Origin: an uncultured Collinsella sp.
GTDB lineage: Bacteria; Actinomycetota; Coriobacteriia; Coriobacteriales; Coriobacteriaceae
Direction of reading: 5' to 3'
Assembly: GCA_959019775.1 (NCBI GenBank)
Contig: CAUEPS010000029.1
Location: 1 to 16,006 of the forward strand
Length of the DNA stretch: 16,006 bases
Position numbers and translations under genes: made by a program. The notes beneath the pieces were generated by a model. That model saw nothing but the letters and a program-made list of their open reading frames with translations, had not been told where the DNA came from and made no database searches. Within the stretch, counting starts at the first letter, position 1. Each line of letters starts with the position of its first letter. Shown here piece by piece: positions 1 to 6,703 of this stretch.

Positions 1-46
1 CATTCGGCGAGATGCGTTTGCGAAAGTGGTCAATTTTAGATTAGCG

Positions 47-598
47 CTAACACCTAATCGACTCGATCCAGGACCAGTGCGCCCGGGTCCAGTTGCCCTT
101 CCTGCGGCCGGTGGGCGTCCTCTCGTCGAAGGCGAGCCCGTGCCTGAGCAGGAACTTGGAGAGCCGCTGCTTCGCGCGCGAGAGGTCGTCCCTCGCGTCC
201 TCGAGCGCCCTGGTCAGGTCGCGGGCGGCCTCGCACTCGTCGTCGGGGACCCACACCTCGACCACGTTGCCGACCGACAGCATGCGGGCGAGGAACTCGG
301 CGTCGTTGCGGTCGTTCTTCCTGCGCCTGTCCGCGCTGGGCTTGATCATCTTCGAGACGGCGCCGACCGCGCAGTCGACCCCGAGGCCGGAAAGCCTCTT
401 CTGCAGGTCGAAGCCCGTGACCCCGGACTCGTACACGCACCTGGCCCTGGGGTCCACGGAACGGACCCACTCCGCGACGGCGCCGGCGTCGTAGCCGAAG
501 GTCGCGGCACGTACCTCCCCGGTCATGACGTCGAGGGAGACGGCCTTTATCGAGCGGGCGTGGACGTCGAGGCCGATGAAGGTGGTAGTATCGAGCAT
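47..598 (-). pseudogene. IS110-family transposase, N-terminal remnant
   Basis: This encodes about 183 residues with the IS110-type DEDD (RuvC-like) catalytic half. An Asp lies in the GLDVHARSIKAV segment near the N-terminus, a Glu in VYESGVTGFDLQKRL, and an Asp pair in KNDRNDAEFLARML. Full IS110 transposases are about 400 residues and carry a C-terminal domain with the catalytic Ser. That half is absent: the frame runs to TRAHWSWIESI and then stops after two more residues, so the deletion junction is near position 55. I chose the ATG at 598 because a GGAAGGGG ribosome site lies 5 nt upstream; an in-frame ATG at 613 is the alternative. The fragment is GC-rich compared with the ATPase next to it. 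It should be unable to recombine DNA by itself. The family assignment is firm; where the lost half went cannot be seen here. Confidence 0.85.
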
Positions 599-600
599 GG

Positions 601-694
601 GAGCCCCTTCCATGAATGCGGCGTGGCCGCCGCGGTTGGATTAGACACTCACCATTGTCGGCCTAATCCGCGGTCTTTCATGCAGCAGGGGCTC
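601..694 (-). promoter_or_regulatory. Structured leader upstream of IS110 remnant (possible bridge RNA region)
   Basis: Two nested inverted repeats lie just upstream of and across the transposase start. The outer arms are GAGCCCCT (601-608) and AGGGGCTC (687-694). The inner arms are CCGCGG-tt-GGATTAG (630-644) and CTAATCCGCGG (663-673), with an 18-nt loop. In the transposase-sense RNA the outer stem pairs with the ribosome site, so it could hide the start. IS110 elements of the IS621 type encode a bridge RNA upstream of the transposase. That this stretch is one is inference from position and folding only. Confidence 0.4.
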
Positions 695-726
695 TCAATG
701 TTTTTATGTCCTGCTCATATCGTCTG

Positions 727-750
727 TGCCGGCAGTTTGGGACACTCCTT
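727..750. repeat. 24-bp direct repeat, copy 1 (left end of ATPase cassette)
   Basis: This matches 2238-2261 at 22 of 24 positions in the same orientation. The shared core is CAGTTTGG-R-ACACTCCTT. The two copies bracket the ATPase gene, its promoter and its palindromic array. Copy 1 lies 24 bp past the stop codon of the ATPase. Confidence 0.75.
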
Positions 751-773
751 ACGGGGCACCCCCTCCACAGCGC

Positions 774-2075
774 CTATGCCAGCTTGTCGATTTGCCCAAT
801 CTCCCAGAGCGGAATGTTGACGAGCGTGCCCTCGTCTCTATATGCCGCTAACGATGTTCTCACGCAGCGCTCGAGCTTGAACTTCTCGCAGGCAATCCTC
901 AGGCTCTTTGCTTTGAGATTCTCTGCCGCCTTGACCTCGAGCGGAAGCACGGTCCCCGTATGGTCGACGGCAAAGTCAGTCTCTGCATTGCCGGAGGAGG
1001 ATGACCAATACGCGGGAGTATTGCCTTGGAGCAAAAGCTCCTGTGCGACGTATTGCTCGGTCAGCGAGCCTTTGAACTCCGTAAAAACAGCGGGCCCGTT
1101 CAGAACAATGGCTGGCGTGAGGCCGGAGAGTGCTCCGAGGATGCCGGTGTCGATGCAGAACAGCTTGAAGCCCGAGAGATCCTCGTAGCTTGTGAGCGGT
1201 GCTCTTAGGGCGGAAACACGTGGTACCTTATGAACGATTCCATAGTCCATGAGCCACTGGAGGCTTTCCTCAAAATCGCGTGCGCGCGCCCCGGGACGAA
1301 GCGCGCCGTAGACGAACTTCTTGTTTTCCTTTGCGAGCTGGCCGGGAAGGGATTTCCAAACCAGCCCCATGCGCTCGACGATGCGGGCTGGCGCATGCTT
1401 GCCAAAATCGGATTCATAAGCTTCGATGATTTGCTGCTGAAGCCTGCGGGCCTCGATGAAATCGTGGGAGGCGGCGAAAGCGGAGACAACTTCTGGCATG
1501 CCACCGACAACGAGGTATTCCTTGAGCAGGCGCTCGAGCTTTTCGGAAACGTTTGTCAGCAGGTCCATGTCTGCGGCAAGGATGGCATCTGCGAGCGGAT
1601 CGCCATCGACGGCACGAACGAACTCGACAAACCCCATGGGGCGCATGGTGAGCTGGTCGATCTTGCCGACGGGGAACGACTCGTTTTCGCGTCGGAGCGC
1701 GAGCCCCATATAGGAGCCGGCTGCCACGATATGGTATTCCGGCGCCAGCTCGTTGAAGTATTTGAGCGAGGTGATGCCACGCGGTGCCTCTTGGATTTCG
1801 TCGAAGATGATGAGCGTGTCTGTCGGCGTTATGGTCTGGCCGCGCAGGAGCTCTATCTGGGAGATGATGCGTTTGGGGTCAAGGCTTCCGTCGAACAGCG
1901 AACGTGCGCCCGGTTCGAGCATAAAGTCAAAGCGGATGACGTTTTGATACTGCTGGCCTGCGAATTCGTTAAGAAGCCAGGTTTTTCCCGTCTGGCGGGC
2001 CCCCTTAAGCAGGAGGGGCTTGCGGTTTGACCTAGATTTCCAAGCGATGAGTTCGTCCATTAGCTGTCGCTGCAT
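774..2075 (-). CDS. AAA family ATPase with DUF4143 domain
   Basis: The 433-residue protein has a Walker A motif (GARQTGKT, residues 25-32), a Walker B motif (LIIFDEIQ, about 88-95), and a C-terminal region typical of DUF4143. Near residue 370-385 an ETDF...LPLEVKA segment has the D-x(n)-E-x-K spacing of a PD-(D/E)XK nuclease-like fold. Proteins of this type are abundant, in many paralogues per genome, in gut bacteria and archaea, and their cellular role is not established. Length is normal and the gene appears intact. The ATG at 2075 has an AGGAGG 4 nt upstream. The gene stands alone on its strand: the galKT terminator lies upstream, and an unusual array of palindromes (2112-2210) sits directly behind its promoter. 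Direct repeats at 727-750 and 2238-2261 bound it, which suggests it moves or spreads as a unit. No toxin or partner gene is seen next to it. Confidence 0.9.
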   Translation of the reverse strand: MQRQLMDELIAWKSRSNRKPLLLKGARQTGKTWLLNEFAGQQYQNVIRFDFMLEPGARSLFDGSLDPKRIISQIELLRGQTITPTDTLIIFDEIQEAPRGITSLKYFNELAPEYHIVAAGSYMGLALRRENESFPVGKIDQLTMRPMGFVEFVRAVDGDPLADAILAADMDLLTNVSEKLERLLKEYLVVGGMPEVVSAFAASHDFIEARRLQQQIIEAYESDFGKHAPARIVERMGLVWKSLPGQLAKENKKFVYGALRPGARARDFEESLQWLMDYGIVHKVPRVSALRAPLTSYEDLSGFKLFCIDTGILGALSGLTPAIVLNGPAVFTEFKGSLTEQYVAQELLLQGNTPAYWSSSSGNAETDFAVDHTGTVLPLEVKAAENLKAKSLRIACEKFKLERCVRTSLAAYRDEGTLVNIPLWEIGQIDKLA

Positions 2076-2085
2076 ACTGCCTCCT

Positions 2086-2112
2086 AACGATCATGGTTAG
2101 TATAAGATCGTT
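2086..2112 (-). promoter_or_regulatory. ATPase promoter inside a 7-bp inverted repeat
   Basis: Reading the minus strand, a TATACT -10 box (2099-2104) lies between the arms AACGATC (2086-2092) and GATCGTT (2106-2112). No good -35 box is present at the expected place (CGGTGG). A protein bound to the arms would cover the -10 box and start site, and the weak -35 leaves room for activation from the adjacent array. Functional roles are inferred. Confidence 0.5.
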
Positions 2113-2210
2113 TTGGTCTTTCCACCGAAAAATGTGGGAGTAAACCACGTTTTTCCATCGAATAATGTGGGAGGCAACCACGTTTTTCCATCGAATAATG
2201 TGGTGGTTTA
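2112..2210 (-). repeat. Three tandem 33-bp units, each carrying an imperfect 26-bp palindrome
   Basis: Units are 2112-2144, 2145-2177 and 2178-2210. Units 2 and 3 are identical over their first 26 bases; unit 1 is diverged. Each 26-base core begins CCAC and ends GTGG (degenerate in unit 1). Units 2 and 3 match their own reverse complement at about 20 of 26 positions, and 7 bp separate the palindromes. The 33-bp period places each palindrome about three helical turns from the next. The array lies immediately behind the ATPase promoter. This resembles a cooperative binding array (iteron- or operator-like). Confidence 0.75.
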
Positions 2211-2211
2211 G

Positions 2212-2244
2212 GTCGGCACCTGGGGACGTTCCTTCTCTGCCGAC
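2212..2244. repeat. Hairpin A: 7-bp arms around a GGGGAC spacer
   Basis: The arms GTCGGCA (2212-2218) and TGCCGAC (2238-2244) are perfect, with a 19-nt spacer starting CCTGGGGACG. The right arm is the beginning of the 24-bp repeat copy 2. The same spacer length and spacer start occur in hairpin B at 2347-2381 (read on the minus strand), though the arms are unrelated. Confidence 0.6.
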
Positions 2245-2261
2245 AGTTTGGAACACTCCTT
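2238..2261. repeat. 24-bp direct repeat, copy 2 (right end of ATPase cassette)
   Basis: This partner of 727-750 has two G-to-A differences. It lies 28 bp beyond the palindromic array and 33 bp before the galKT terminator stem. Confidence 0.75.
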
Positions 2262-2293
2262 GTTTTGGTGCAAATTAGCTACCCTTGCATCAG

Positions 2294-2333
2294 AAAACGG
2301 CGCCCGCCGGCGATGTTGCCGGCGGGCGCCGTT
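2294..2333 (-). terminator. Rho-independent terminator of galKT
   Basis: A perfect 16-bp, almost all G/C stem (2296-2311 with 2318-2333) has a 6-nt loop. On the minus strand it is followed by TTTTC (the last pairs of the stem are part of this run). It lies 47 bp past the galT stop codon and would insulate the ATPase cassette from galactose-dependent transcription. Confidence 0.9.
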
Positions 2334-2346
2334 GCCTTGAGGACGA

Positions 2347-2381
2347 AATGATCCGTTTTCCTCCGTCCCCAGGGGATCATT
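2347..2381 (-). repeat. Hairpin B: 8-bp arms around a GGGGAC spacer at the galT stop
   Basis: Perfect arms AATGATCC (2347-2354) and GGATCATT (2374-2381) enclose 19 nt. Read on the minus strand, the spacer begins CCTGGGGACGG. The right-hand arm overlaps the galT stop codon. The design is the same as hairpin A with different arms. From memory, similar elements recur in intergenic DNA of Coriobacteriia; this needs a genome count. Confidence 0.6.
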
Positions 2382-4008
2382 ACAGCGAATCGATAAAGCG
2401 CTGCTGGGCGGCGCGGCCGGCCTCGTCCCATTTAAAGACGCCGGCGTTGTCGAGCACGTGGCCAAACACCACGCCGACCTCCTCGTGCAGGATATCGATG
2501 GCGTTGTCGGCCGTAAGTTCATCGGCGCGGCGTGCAAAGACATCCTCGGCCCATGCGGCGTGGCTGCGGCAAAGGTCGTCGCCTTCGAGTGCGGCGGCAA
2601 GATCGTAGCTTGCGTCAGCCTTGGCTGCCAGCAGGTGCTCACGAACGGCACCAAGCTCGGGAACCAAACGCGGCGGTAAAATGGCCAGGCCCATGACCTC
2701 GATCAGGCCAATGTTCTCCTTCTTAATGTGGTGGTATTCGGCATGCGGGTGGAAAACGCCCAGCGGATGCTCGTCGGTCGTGATATTGCAGCGAAGCGCC
2801 AGGTAGGCCTCGTAGATCTCGCCGCCGGCGTTGCCGCGGGAGTCGACGCGGCGGATGACGGGCGTCACGGTGTTGTGTGCTACGCCGTCGGCCGTGTGTG
2901 CGATAACGCCCACGGACTCGTCGGTCCACTCGCGCCAGGCGAGGATAATCTTCTCGGCAGCGTCGAGCAATTGGGCTCGGTCGTGCGAGCGCAGACGCAG
3001 CACCGAGAGCGGCCACTGCAGCACAGTGCCGGTGACCTGCTCAAATCCGGGCACGCTAAACTGCGAGACCTCGGCGGCATGCATCATGGGGAACTCGTGC
3101 GCGCCGCCCTGGAAGTGGTCGTGCGACAGAATCGAGCCGCCCACGATGGGCAGGTCGGCGTTAGAGCCAATAAAGTAGTGCGGGAACAGGTCCACAAAGT
3201 CGAGCAGACAGGTCAGGCCCTTGCGGTCGACGTGCATCGGGCGATGCTTGGAGCTCATGGCAATGCAGTGCTCGTTAAAGTACGCGTACGGGCTGTACTG
3301 GAAGCCCCAGCGCTCGCCGTCGAGCTCAATGGGGATAACGCGCAGATTCTGGCGGGCGGGGTGAGCGCCGCCGTCGGCTGCAGCGGAGCGTCCAGGGTAG
3401 CCCTCGTTTTCGATGCAGAGCTGGCAGGCGGGATACTTCTCGCCCGTGTTTTTGGCGGCACCGGCCGCGGCAATATCGCGCGGGTCTTTCTCAGGCTTCG
3501 ACAGGTTGATGGTGATCTCGAGGTCGCCCCAGTTGGTGGGGGTACTCCATTTGATGTTGCGCGCGATGGCGGCGCGGCGCACGTAGCCGGCGTCGCAGCA
3601 CAGACCGTAGAACCAGTCGGTCGCGGCGCGGGGCTCGTTGACGCCCATGCGGCCGTTGAACTCCTCGTTTACAACCGAAGGTCTCGGCATGAGCACACCC
3701 ATAATGCGCATGGCGATGCGGTCGCGGCCCGACGCCGTGTCCTCGGCGGCGCCGTTGGCAACGGCAGCCTCGGAAAGCGCGGCAAGTGTACCTTCAAGGT
3801 CAAAGTCGGGCAGGGTATCGGGGTGAACGAGCGAGAGTTTCTCGACCTGGAGCGCCCAGGCCGTGTCGAGTGCGGGGCCAGTGGCGCCGATGCACTCCAG
3901 AATGGTGTTGTAGGCCCAGATGCGGTCGTCCTGTCCGATCATCGATCGGTGGATGGCATATTCGATGAGGCCCTGCGCGGCCTCGCGCACATCAGTCATT
4001 ACAGCCAT
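2380..4008 (-). CDS. galT: UTP/UDP-glucose--hexose-1-phosphate uridylyltransferase, type 2
   Basis: This is the second Leloir enzyme, transferring UMP between UDP-glucose and galactose-1-phosphate in the cytosol. At 542 residues it fits the longer, Firmicutes-style type-2 family rather than the roughly 350-residue E. coli type. Family signatures are SILSHDHFQGGAHEF at about residue 290-305, which carries the His-x-His element, and HHIKKENIGLIEVMG at about 425. The gene overlaps the 3' end of galK. An ATG at 4008 has an AAGGGGG ribosome site 10 nt upstream. An ATG at 3999 forms a TAATG stop-start junction with galK and is an equally plausible coupled start. It is followed by a 16-bp terminator stem. 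GalE, needed to complete the cycle, must be elsewhere. Confidence 0.95.
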   Translation of the reverse strand: MAVMTDVREAAQGLIEYAIHRSMIGQDDRIWAYNTILECIGATGPALDTAWALQVEKLSLVHPDTLPDFDLEGTLAALSEAAVANGAAEDTASGRDRIAMRIMGVLMPRPSVVNEEFNGRMGVNEPRAATDWFYGLCCDAGYVRRAAIARNIKWSTPTNWGDLEITINLSKPEKDPRDIAAAGAAKNTGEKYPACQLCIENEGYPGRSAAADGGAHPARQNLRVIPIELDGERWGFQYSPYAYFNEHCIAMSSKHRPMHVDRKGLTCLLDFVDLFPHYFIGSNADLPIVGGSILSHDHFQGGAHEFPMMHAAEVSQFSVPGFEQVTGTVLQWPLSVLRLRSHDRAQLLDAAEKIILAWREWTDESVGVIAHTADGVAHNTVTPVIRRVDSRGNAGGEIYEAYLALRCNITTDEHPLGVFHPHAEYHHIKKENIGLIEVMGLAILPPRLVPELGAVREHLLAAKADASYDLAAALEGDDLCRSHAAWAEDVFARRADELTADNAIDILHEEVGVVFGHVLDNAGVFKWDEAGRAAQQRFIDSL

Positions 4009-5204
4009 GCCGCGTAAGCCCCCTTGTCAGAAATTGCGTAGTGGCGGGCAGAGCCCTCGCCCAGCCAGCCGTTCATCTTGGCAATGAAGGTGTCGACCAG
4101 GTCGAGCGGCACGAAGGCCTGGATGGTGCCACCAAAGCCGCCACCGTGGATACGGACGGCGCCGCGGCCGTCGAGCACGTGCTCGGCCAGCGCCAGGGCA
4201 TACATCGAGGGCTGCTCGGAGCCCAGCTTGGCAACGGCATTCTGTAGGTACATGGCAGAGCTGGCGCCGGACTCGCGCGTCAGGACCAGGAACTGATCGA
4301 TGTCTCCGGCGTTCAGGGCAGCCCAGCGCTTGTCGACCAGGCCGTTTTCGTACCAGTAGTGAACGGCGCGCAGGCAGGCACGGTCGCCCAGCTTGGCGCG
4401 CAGCTCGGGGAGCTTGGCGTCAAAGTCGGCAACGTTTACCTCGCACAGGCGTGCCTTGCCAAACTCGGCGGCGACGTCTTGCATCTCGCGGGGAACGGCG
4501 GCGTAGTCGTCGGTGGCGGCCACGTGGTCGGCGCCCACTTTAACGAGCACAAGCGCATAACCGTGATCCTCAAAGTTGAGCTCGAGCTTCTGGGTTTTAG
4601 GCTGAGCCTGGTCCTCAAAGTCCATGTAGGCAAGGCCGCCCAGACACACAGCGGCCTGGTCCATCAGACCGCAGGGCTTGCCGTAATAGTTGTTCTCGGT
4701 GCGCTGGCTCATCTGGGCGAGCGCGACGGGCTCGATGGCGGGTGCGCCCCAGAGGGTTTCCATGGCACGACCGTACGCGGCCTCGACGGCGGCAGAGCTG
4801 GAAAGGCCGCCACCCGAGGGGACGGAGCAGGTGAAGGCGAAGTCGAAGCCCCGGGGCTCAACGCCCAGAGCAGCGATTTCGTGTGCCATGCCGCGGACGA
4901 GGCTCGCGGACGTGCCCTTCTCGGACTCCTGAACGTTTAGCGTGTCGAGCGCGATCTCAAACGTAGGATAGCCCTCGTCGGCTACGCGAACCTTGTTGGA
5001 ATCGGTTGCCACGGCGATGCCGTCGACGGCGACATCGAGCGAGCCGGCGATAACGTGGCCGCCCTCGTGGTCGGTGTGGTTGCCGCTGATCTCGGAACGG
5101 CCGGGCGCGTGCACGTAGAGCACCTGGCGGTCGCCGATGGGGCCAAACTCCTCCTCAAACAGCTTGGTGAGCGTGGCGAATGTCTTTTCGTCGGGGGTGG
5201 TCAT
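3999..5204 (-). CDS. galK: Galactokinase
   Basis: It phosphorylates galactose at C1 with ATP, the first step of the Leloir pathway. The 401-residue product is a GHMP kinase. The substrate-binding signature GRSEISGNHTDHEGG lies at residues 35-49, in the variant form seen in clostridial galactokinases. The phosphate-binding loop VPSGGGLSSSAA is at about 128-139, and the C-terminal HGGGFGG motif at about 353-359. I chose the ATG at 5204 because AAAGGA lies 7 nt upstream and the family begins shortly before the GHMP motif; the in-frame extension to 5228 has no ribosome site. It is first in the operon, and galT overlaps its end. The operator cluster at 5245-5330 lies just upstream, with one copy over the predicted transcription start, implying repression by the divergent LacI-type protein. 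Confidence 0.95.
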   Translation of the reverse strand: MTTPDEKTFATLTKLFEEEFGPIGDRQVLYVHAPGRSEISGNHTDHEGGHVIAGSLDVAVDGIAVATDSNKVRVADEGYPTFEIALDTLNVQESEKGTSASLVRGMAHEIAALGVEPRGFDFAFTCSVPSGGGLSSSAAVEAAYGRAMETLWGAPAIEPVALAQMSQRTENNYYGKPCGLMDQAAVCLGGLAYMDFEDQAQPKTQKLELNFEDHGYALVLVKVGADHVAATDDYAAVPREMQDVAAEFGKARLCEVNVADFDAKLPELRAKLGDRACLRAVHYWYENGLVDKRWAALNAGDIDQFLVLTRESGASSAMYLQNAVAKLGSEQPSMYALALAEHVLDGRGAVRIHGGGFGGTIQAFVPLDLVDTFIAKMNGWLGEGSARHYAISDKGAYAAWL

Positions 5205-5244
5205 GGGAGTCCTTTCCTTGGCGCGCACGGGTGGGTTTTGCGTC

Positions 5245-5330
5245 GTTATGAGTACGTTAACAACTTAAAGCGGCATGAACCAAGTGTTCACAATGCCGCA
5301 CGTTACGGGCTATGTTAACGTACTCATAAC
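5245..5330 (-). promoter_or_regulatory. galK promoter with two inverted LacI-type operators (O1, O2)
   Basis: O1 (5245-5262, GTTATGAGTACGTTAACA) and O2 (5313-5330) are perfect 18-bp inverted copies of each other. Between them lie smaller inverted pairs: GCGGCAT (5270-5276) with ATGCCGC (5293-5299), and inner TGAAC/GTTCA. A minus-strand promoter fits: TTGTGA (5288-5293), an 18-bp spacer, then TTTAAG (5264-5269). O1 then covers the start site and O2 lies upstream of the -35 box. The sequence TGTTAACGTACTCA has the central CG usual for LacI/GalR operators. Confidence 0.7.
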
Positions 5331-5379
5331 ACATCGCTTGTCACTTTTTGAGAATCTGGTAATCGGTAGAAATTCAGCC

Positions 5380-5450
5380 GTGAACGGTACTGCCGTATGG
5401 ACTTATAAAGCAGAAGAGATGCAGATAGAAAAAGTAGAGTACGTTAACAT
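5380..5450 (+). promoter_or_regulatory. Promoter of the LacI-type repressor with third operator (O3)
   Basis: A TATAAA -10 box (5404-5409) has a weak GTGAAC at 5380-5385, 18 bp upstream. About 27 bp after the -10 box, positions 5437-5449 repeat GAGTACGTTAACA exactly as in O1. A repressor bound there would limit its own transcription. The remainder of 5331-5542 shows no gene. Confidence 0.55.
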
Positions 5451-5542
5451 GCGTCCGACGATAGCGGGCCTCGGCGCGGGGTGTATTTCTGCCCGGGCCG
5501 GCATGCACGCTATTCAAATCTCGCAAGGGTGAAGGTGATCCT

Positions 5543-6574
5543 GTGGCAAGGCGCCCGTCCAACGATACAGGTACGCGTCCGGTCTCCATGGCCGACGTCG
5601 CCCGCGCTGCTGGCGTTTCGCAGCAGACGGTTTCGCGCGTCGCCAACGGCTTGCCCAACGTTAACGAGCAGACGCGCCAGCGCGTGCAGGCCGCTATGCA
5701 AGAGCTCGGCTTTCGTCCGAGTTATGCCGGTCGCTCGCTGCGCGACGGCCGTTACCATTCGGTCGGCCTATGCATCAACGATGTCACCAAGTTTGGCAAC
5801 CTCTCAATGATTGACGGCATCGCCAGCGCTGCTCGCGAGCATAATTGCGCCATCACGCTGGTCGAGATGTCCAAGACCGAGGAATTCTCACTTGCCGAGG
5901 CCACGCGTCGTATGGCCGCATTGCCGGTGGACGGCATCATCATCGGCATGAGCCGCATGGCGCCCGATTTTGAGACGTTTGATCCACTGCCGGGCATTGG
6001 AACGGTCATCGTTACCATGTACGCGCATCCGCGCGTGACTACGGTCGATTCCGACCATTACGGCTGCTCGCTCTTGCTTATGGATCACCTGTTTGAGCTG
6101 GGGCACGGGCAGATTCGCTATATTGGCGGCCCGTCGTTCTCGGTCGACGAGCAATTTCGTCGAGCCGGTTGGCAGGATGCGCTCGAGCGTAAACACATCG
6201 AGCCGGCAGAGCCGCTCGAGGGCGACTGGTCTGCCAACAGCGGTTACGAGGCTGGCAGGTACCTGGCCGAGCACGATCGCACCATGACGGCGATTTATGC
6301 GGCAAACGACCAGATGGCAAATGGCGCGATTGCAGCGCTGCGCGATAGCGGCCTGCGCGTGCCCGAGGACGTGAGCGTGGTGGGTGTCGACGATTCGCTC
6401 GATGATTTTGTAGCGCATAACGAGCTTACGACCGTTCGATTCGACTTGCATCAACGTGGGCGCGAGGTGTTTGAGCATGCGGTTCCCGAGGCGGGTACGG
6501 CGGGCAAAACCGTTGCCATCCGTATTCCCGGCCAGCTCATTATTCGACATAGTACGGTGGCACCGCGCGTATAG
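5543..6574 (+). CDS. LacI/GalR-family transcriptional repressor
   Basis: The 343-residue regulator has an N-terminal helix-turn-helix (MADVARAAGVSQQTVSRVANG, about residues 16-36) and a hinge helix with the conserved Leu (YAGRSLRDGR, about 61-70). A periplasmic-binding-protein-like sugar-sensing domain fills the rest (DGIIIGMSR, AIYAANDQMANGAI, DVSVVGVDDS). The start is GTG at 5543, with AAGGTGA 6 nt upstream. Length and layout are normal. It is transcribed away from galK, and three copies of one operator-like sequence lie between them. This makes it the likely galactose-pathway repressor, with galactose or a derivative as inducer. The effector is inferred from context, not seen. Confidence 0.92.
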   Translation: MARRPSNDTGTRPVSMADVARAAGVSQQTVSRVANGLPNVNEQTRQRVQAAMQELGFRPSYAGRSLRDGRYHSVGLCINDVTKFGNLSMIDGIASAAREHNCAITLVEMSKTEEFSLAEATRRMAALPVDGIIIGMSRMAPDFETFDPLPGIGTVIVTMYAHPRVTTVDSDHYGCSLLLMDHLFELGHGQIRYIGGPSFSVDEQFRRAGWQDALERKHIEPAEPLEGDWSANSGYEAGRYLAEHDRTMTAIYAANDQMANGAIAALRDSGLRVPEDVSVVGVDDSLDDFVAHNELTTVRFDLHQRGREVFEHAVPEAGTAGKTVAIRIPGQLIIRHSTVAPRV

Positions 6575-6628
6575 TTTGTGCAGGTAAACGGCGATTTATC
6601 GTATTTCAATAACAATCGGTAAGGATGC

Positions 6629-6687
6629 CGGCAGATAACAGTTGGAATGCTGCCGAGTGCTATGATAGACGGGCTCTTTTGTCTATC
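6629..6687 (+). promoter_or_regulatory. Promoter of the flavodiiron gene with possible operator
   Basis: An extended -10 element TG-C-TATGAT (6658-6666) is clear, and no good -35 is present. The -35 zone is instead occupied by an inverted pair CGGCAG (6629-6634) and CTGCCG (6650-6655), with centres 21 bp apart (two helical turns), as expected for a dimeric regulator. A second pair, GATAGAC/GTCTATC (6664-6670, 6681-6687), spans the start site. The regulator is unknown. Confidence 0.5.
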
Positions 6688-6703
6688 TAGGAGGCTTTGC
6701 CTG

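Noticed and set aside
26..820. 264-codon plus-strand reading frame
   Set aside because: It lies antisense to the IS110 transposase, which has recognised motifs; the frame is a high-GC shadow with Pro/Gly/Arg-rich sequence and no ribosome site.
2112..2210. Possible CRISPR array
   Set aside because: Only three units, the units are tandem with 7-bp gaps between palindromes rather than 30-40-bp unique spacers, and no cas genes are present.
2032..2256. Minus-strand frame encoding 11-residue repeats (HIIRWKNVVxS)
   Set aside because: The peptide repeat follows automatically from a 33-bp DNA repeat being a multiple of three. It starts with GTG without a proper ribosome site and runs out of frame into the ATPase gene. 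The DNA palindromes explain the region better.
3997..4008. galK-galT stop-start overlap as an oddity
   Set aside because: Short overlaps between operon genes are ordinary translational coupling; noted only to explain the start choice.
2728..4017. 429-codon plus-strand reading frame
   Set aside because: It is the exact antisense shadow of galT, a common effect of high-GC codon use.
4815..4825. Additional GGGGAC occurrences (also near 8174 and 11638)
   Set aside because: They are inside galK, the DeoR-type gene and the AraC-type gene, and I saw no flanking arms; not counted with the hairpin family.
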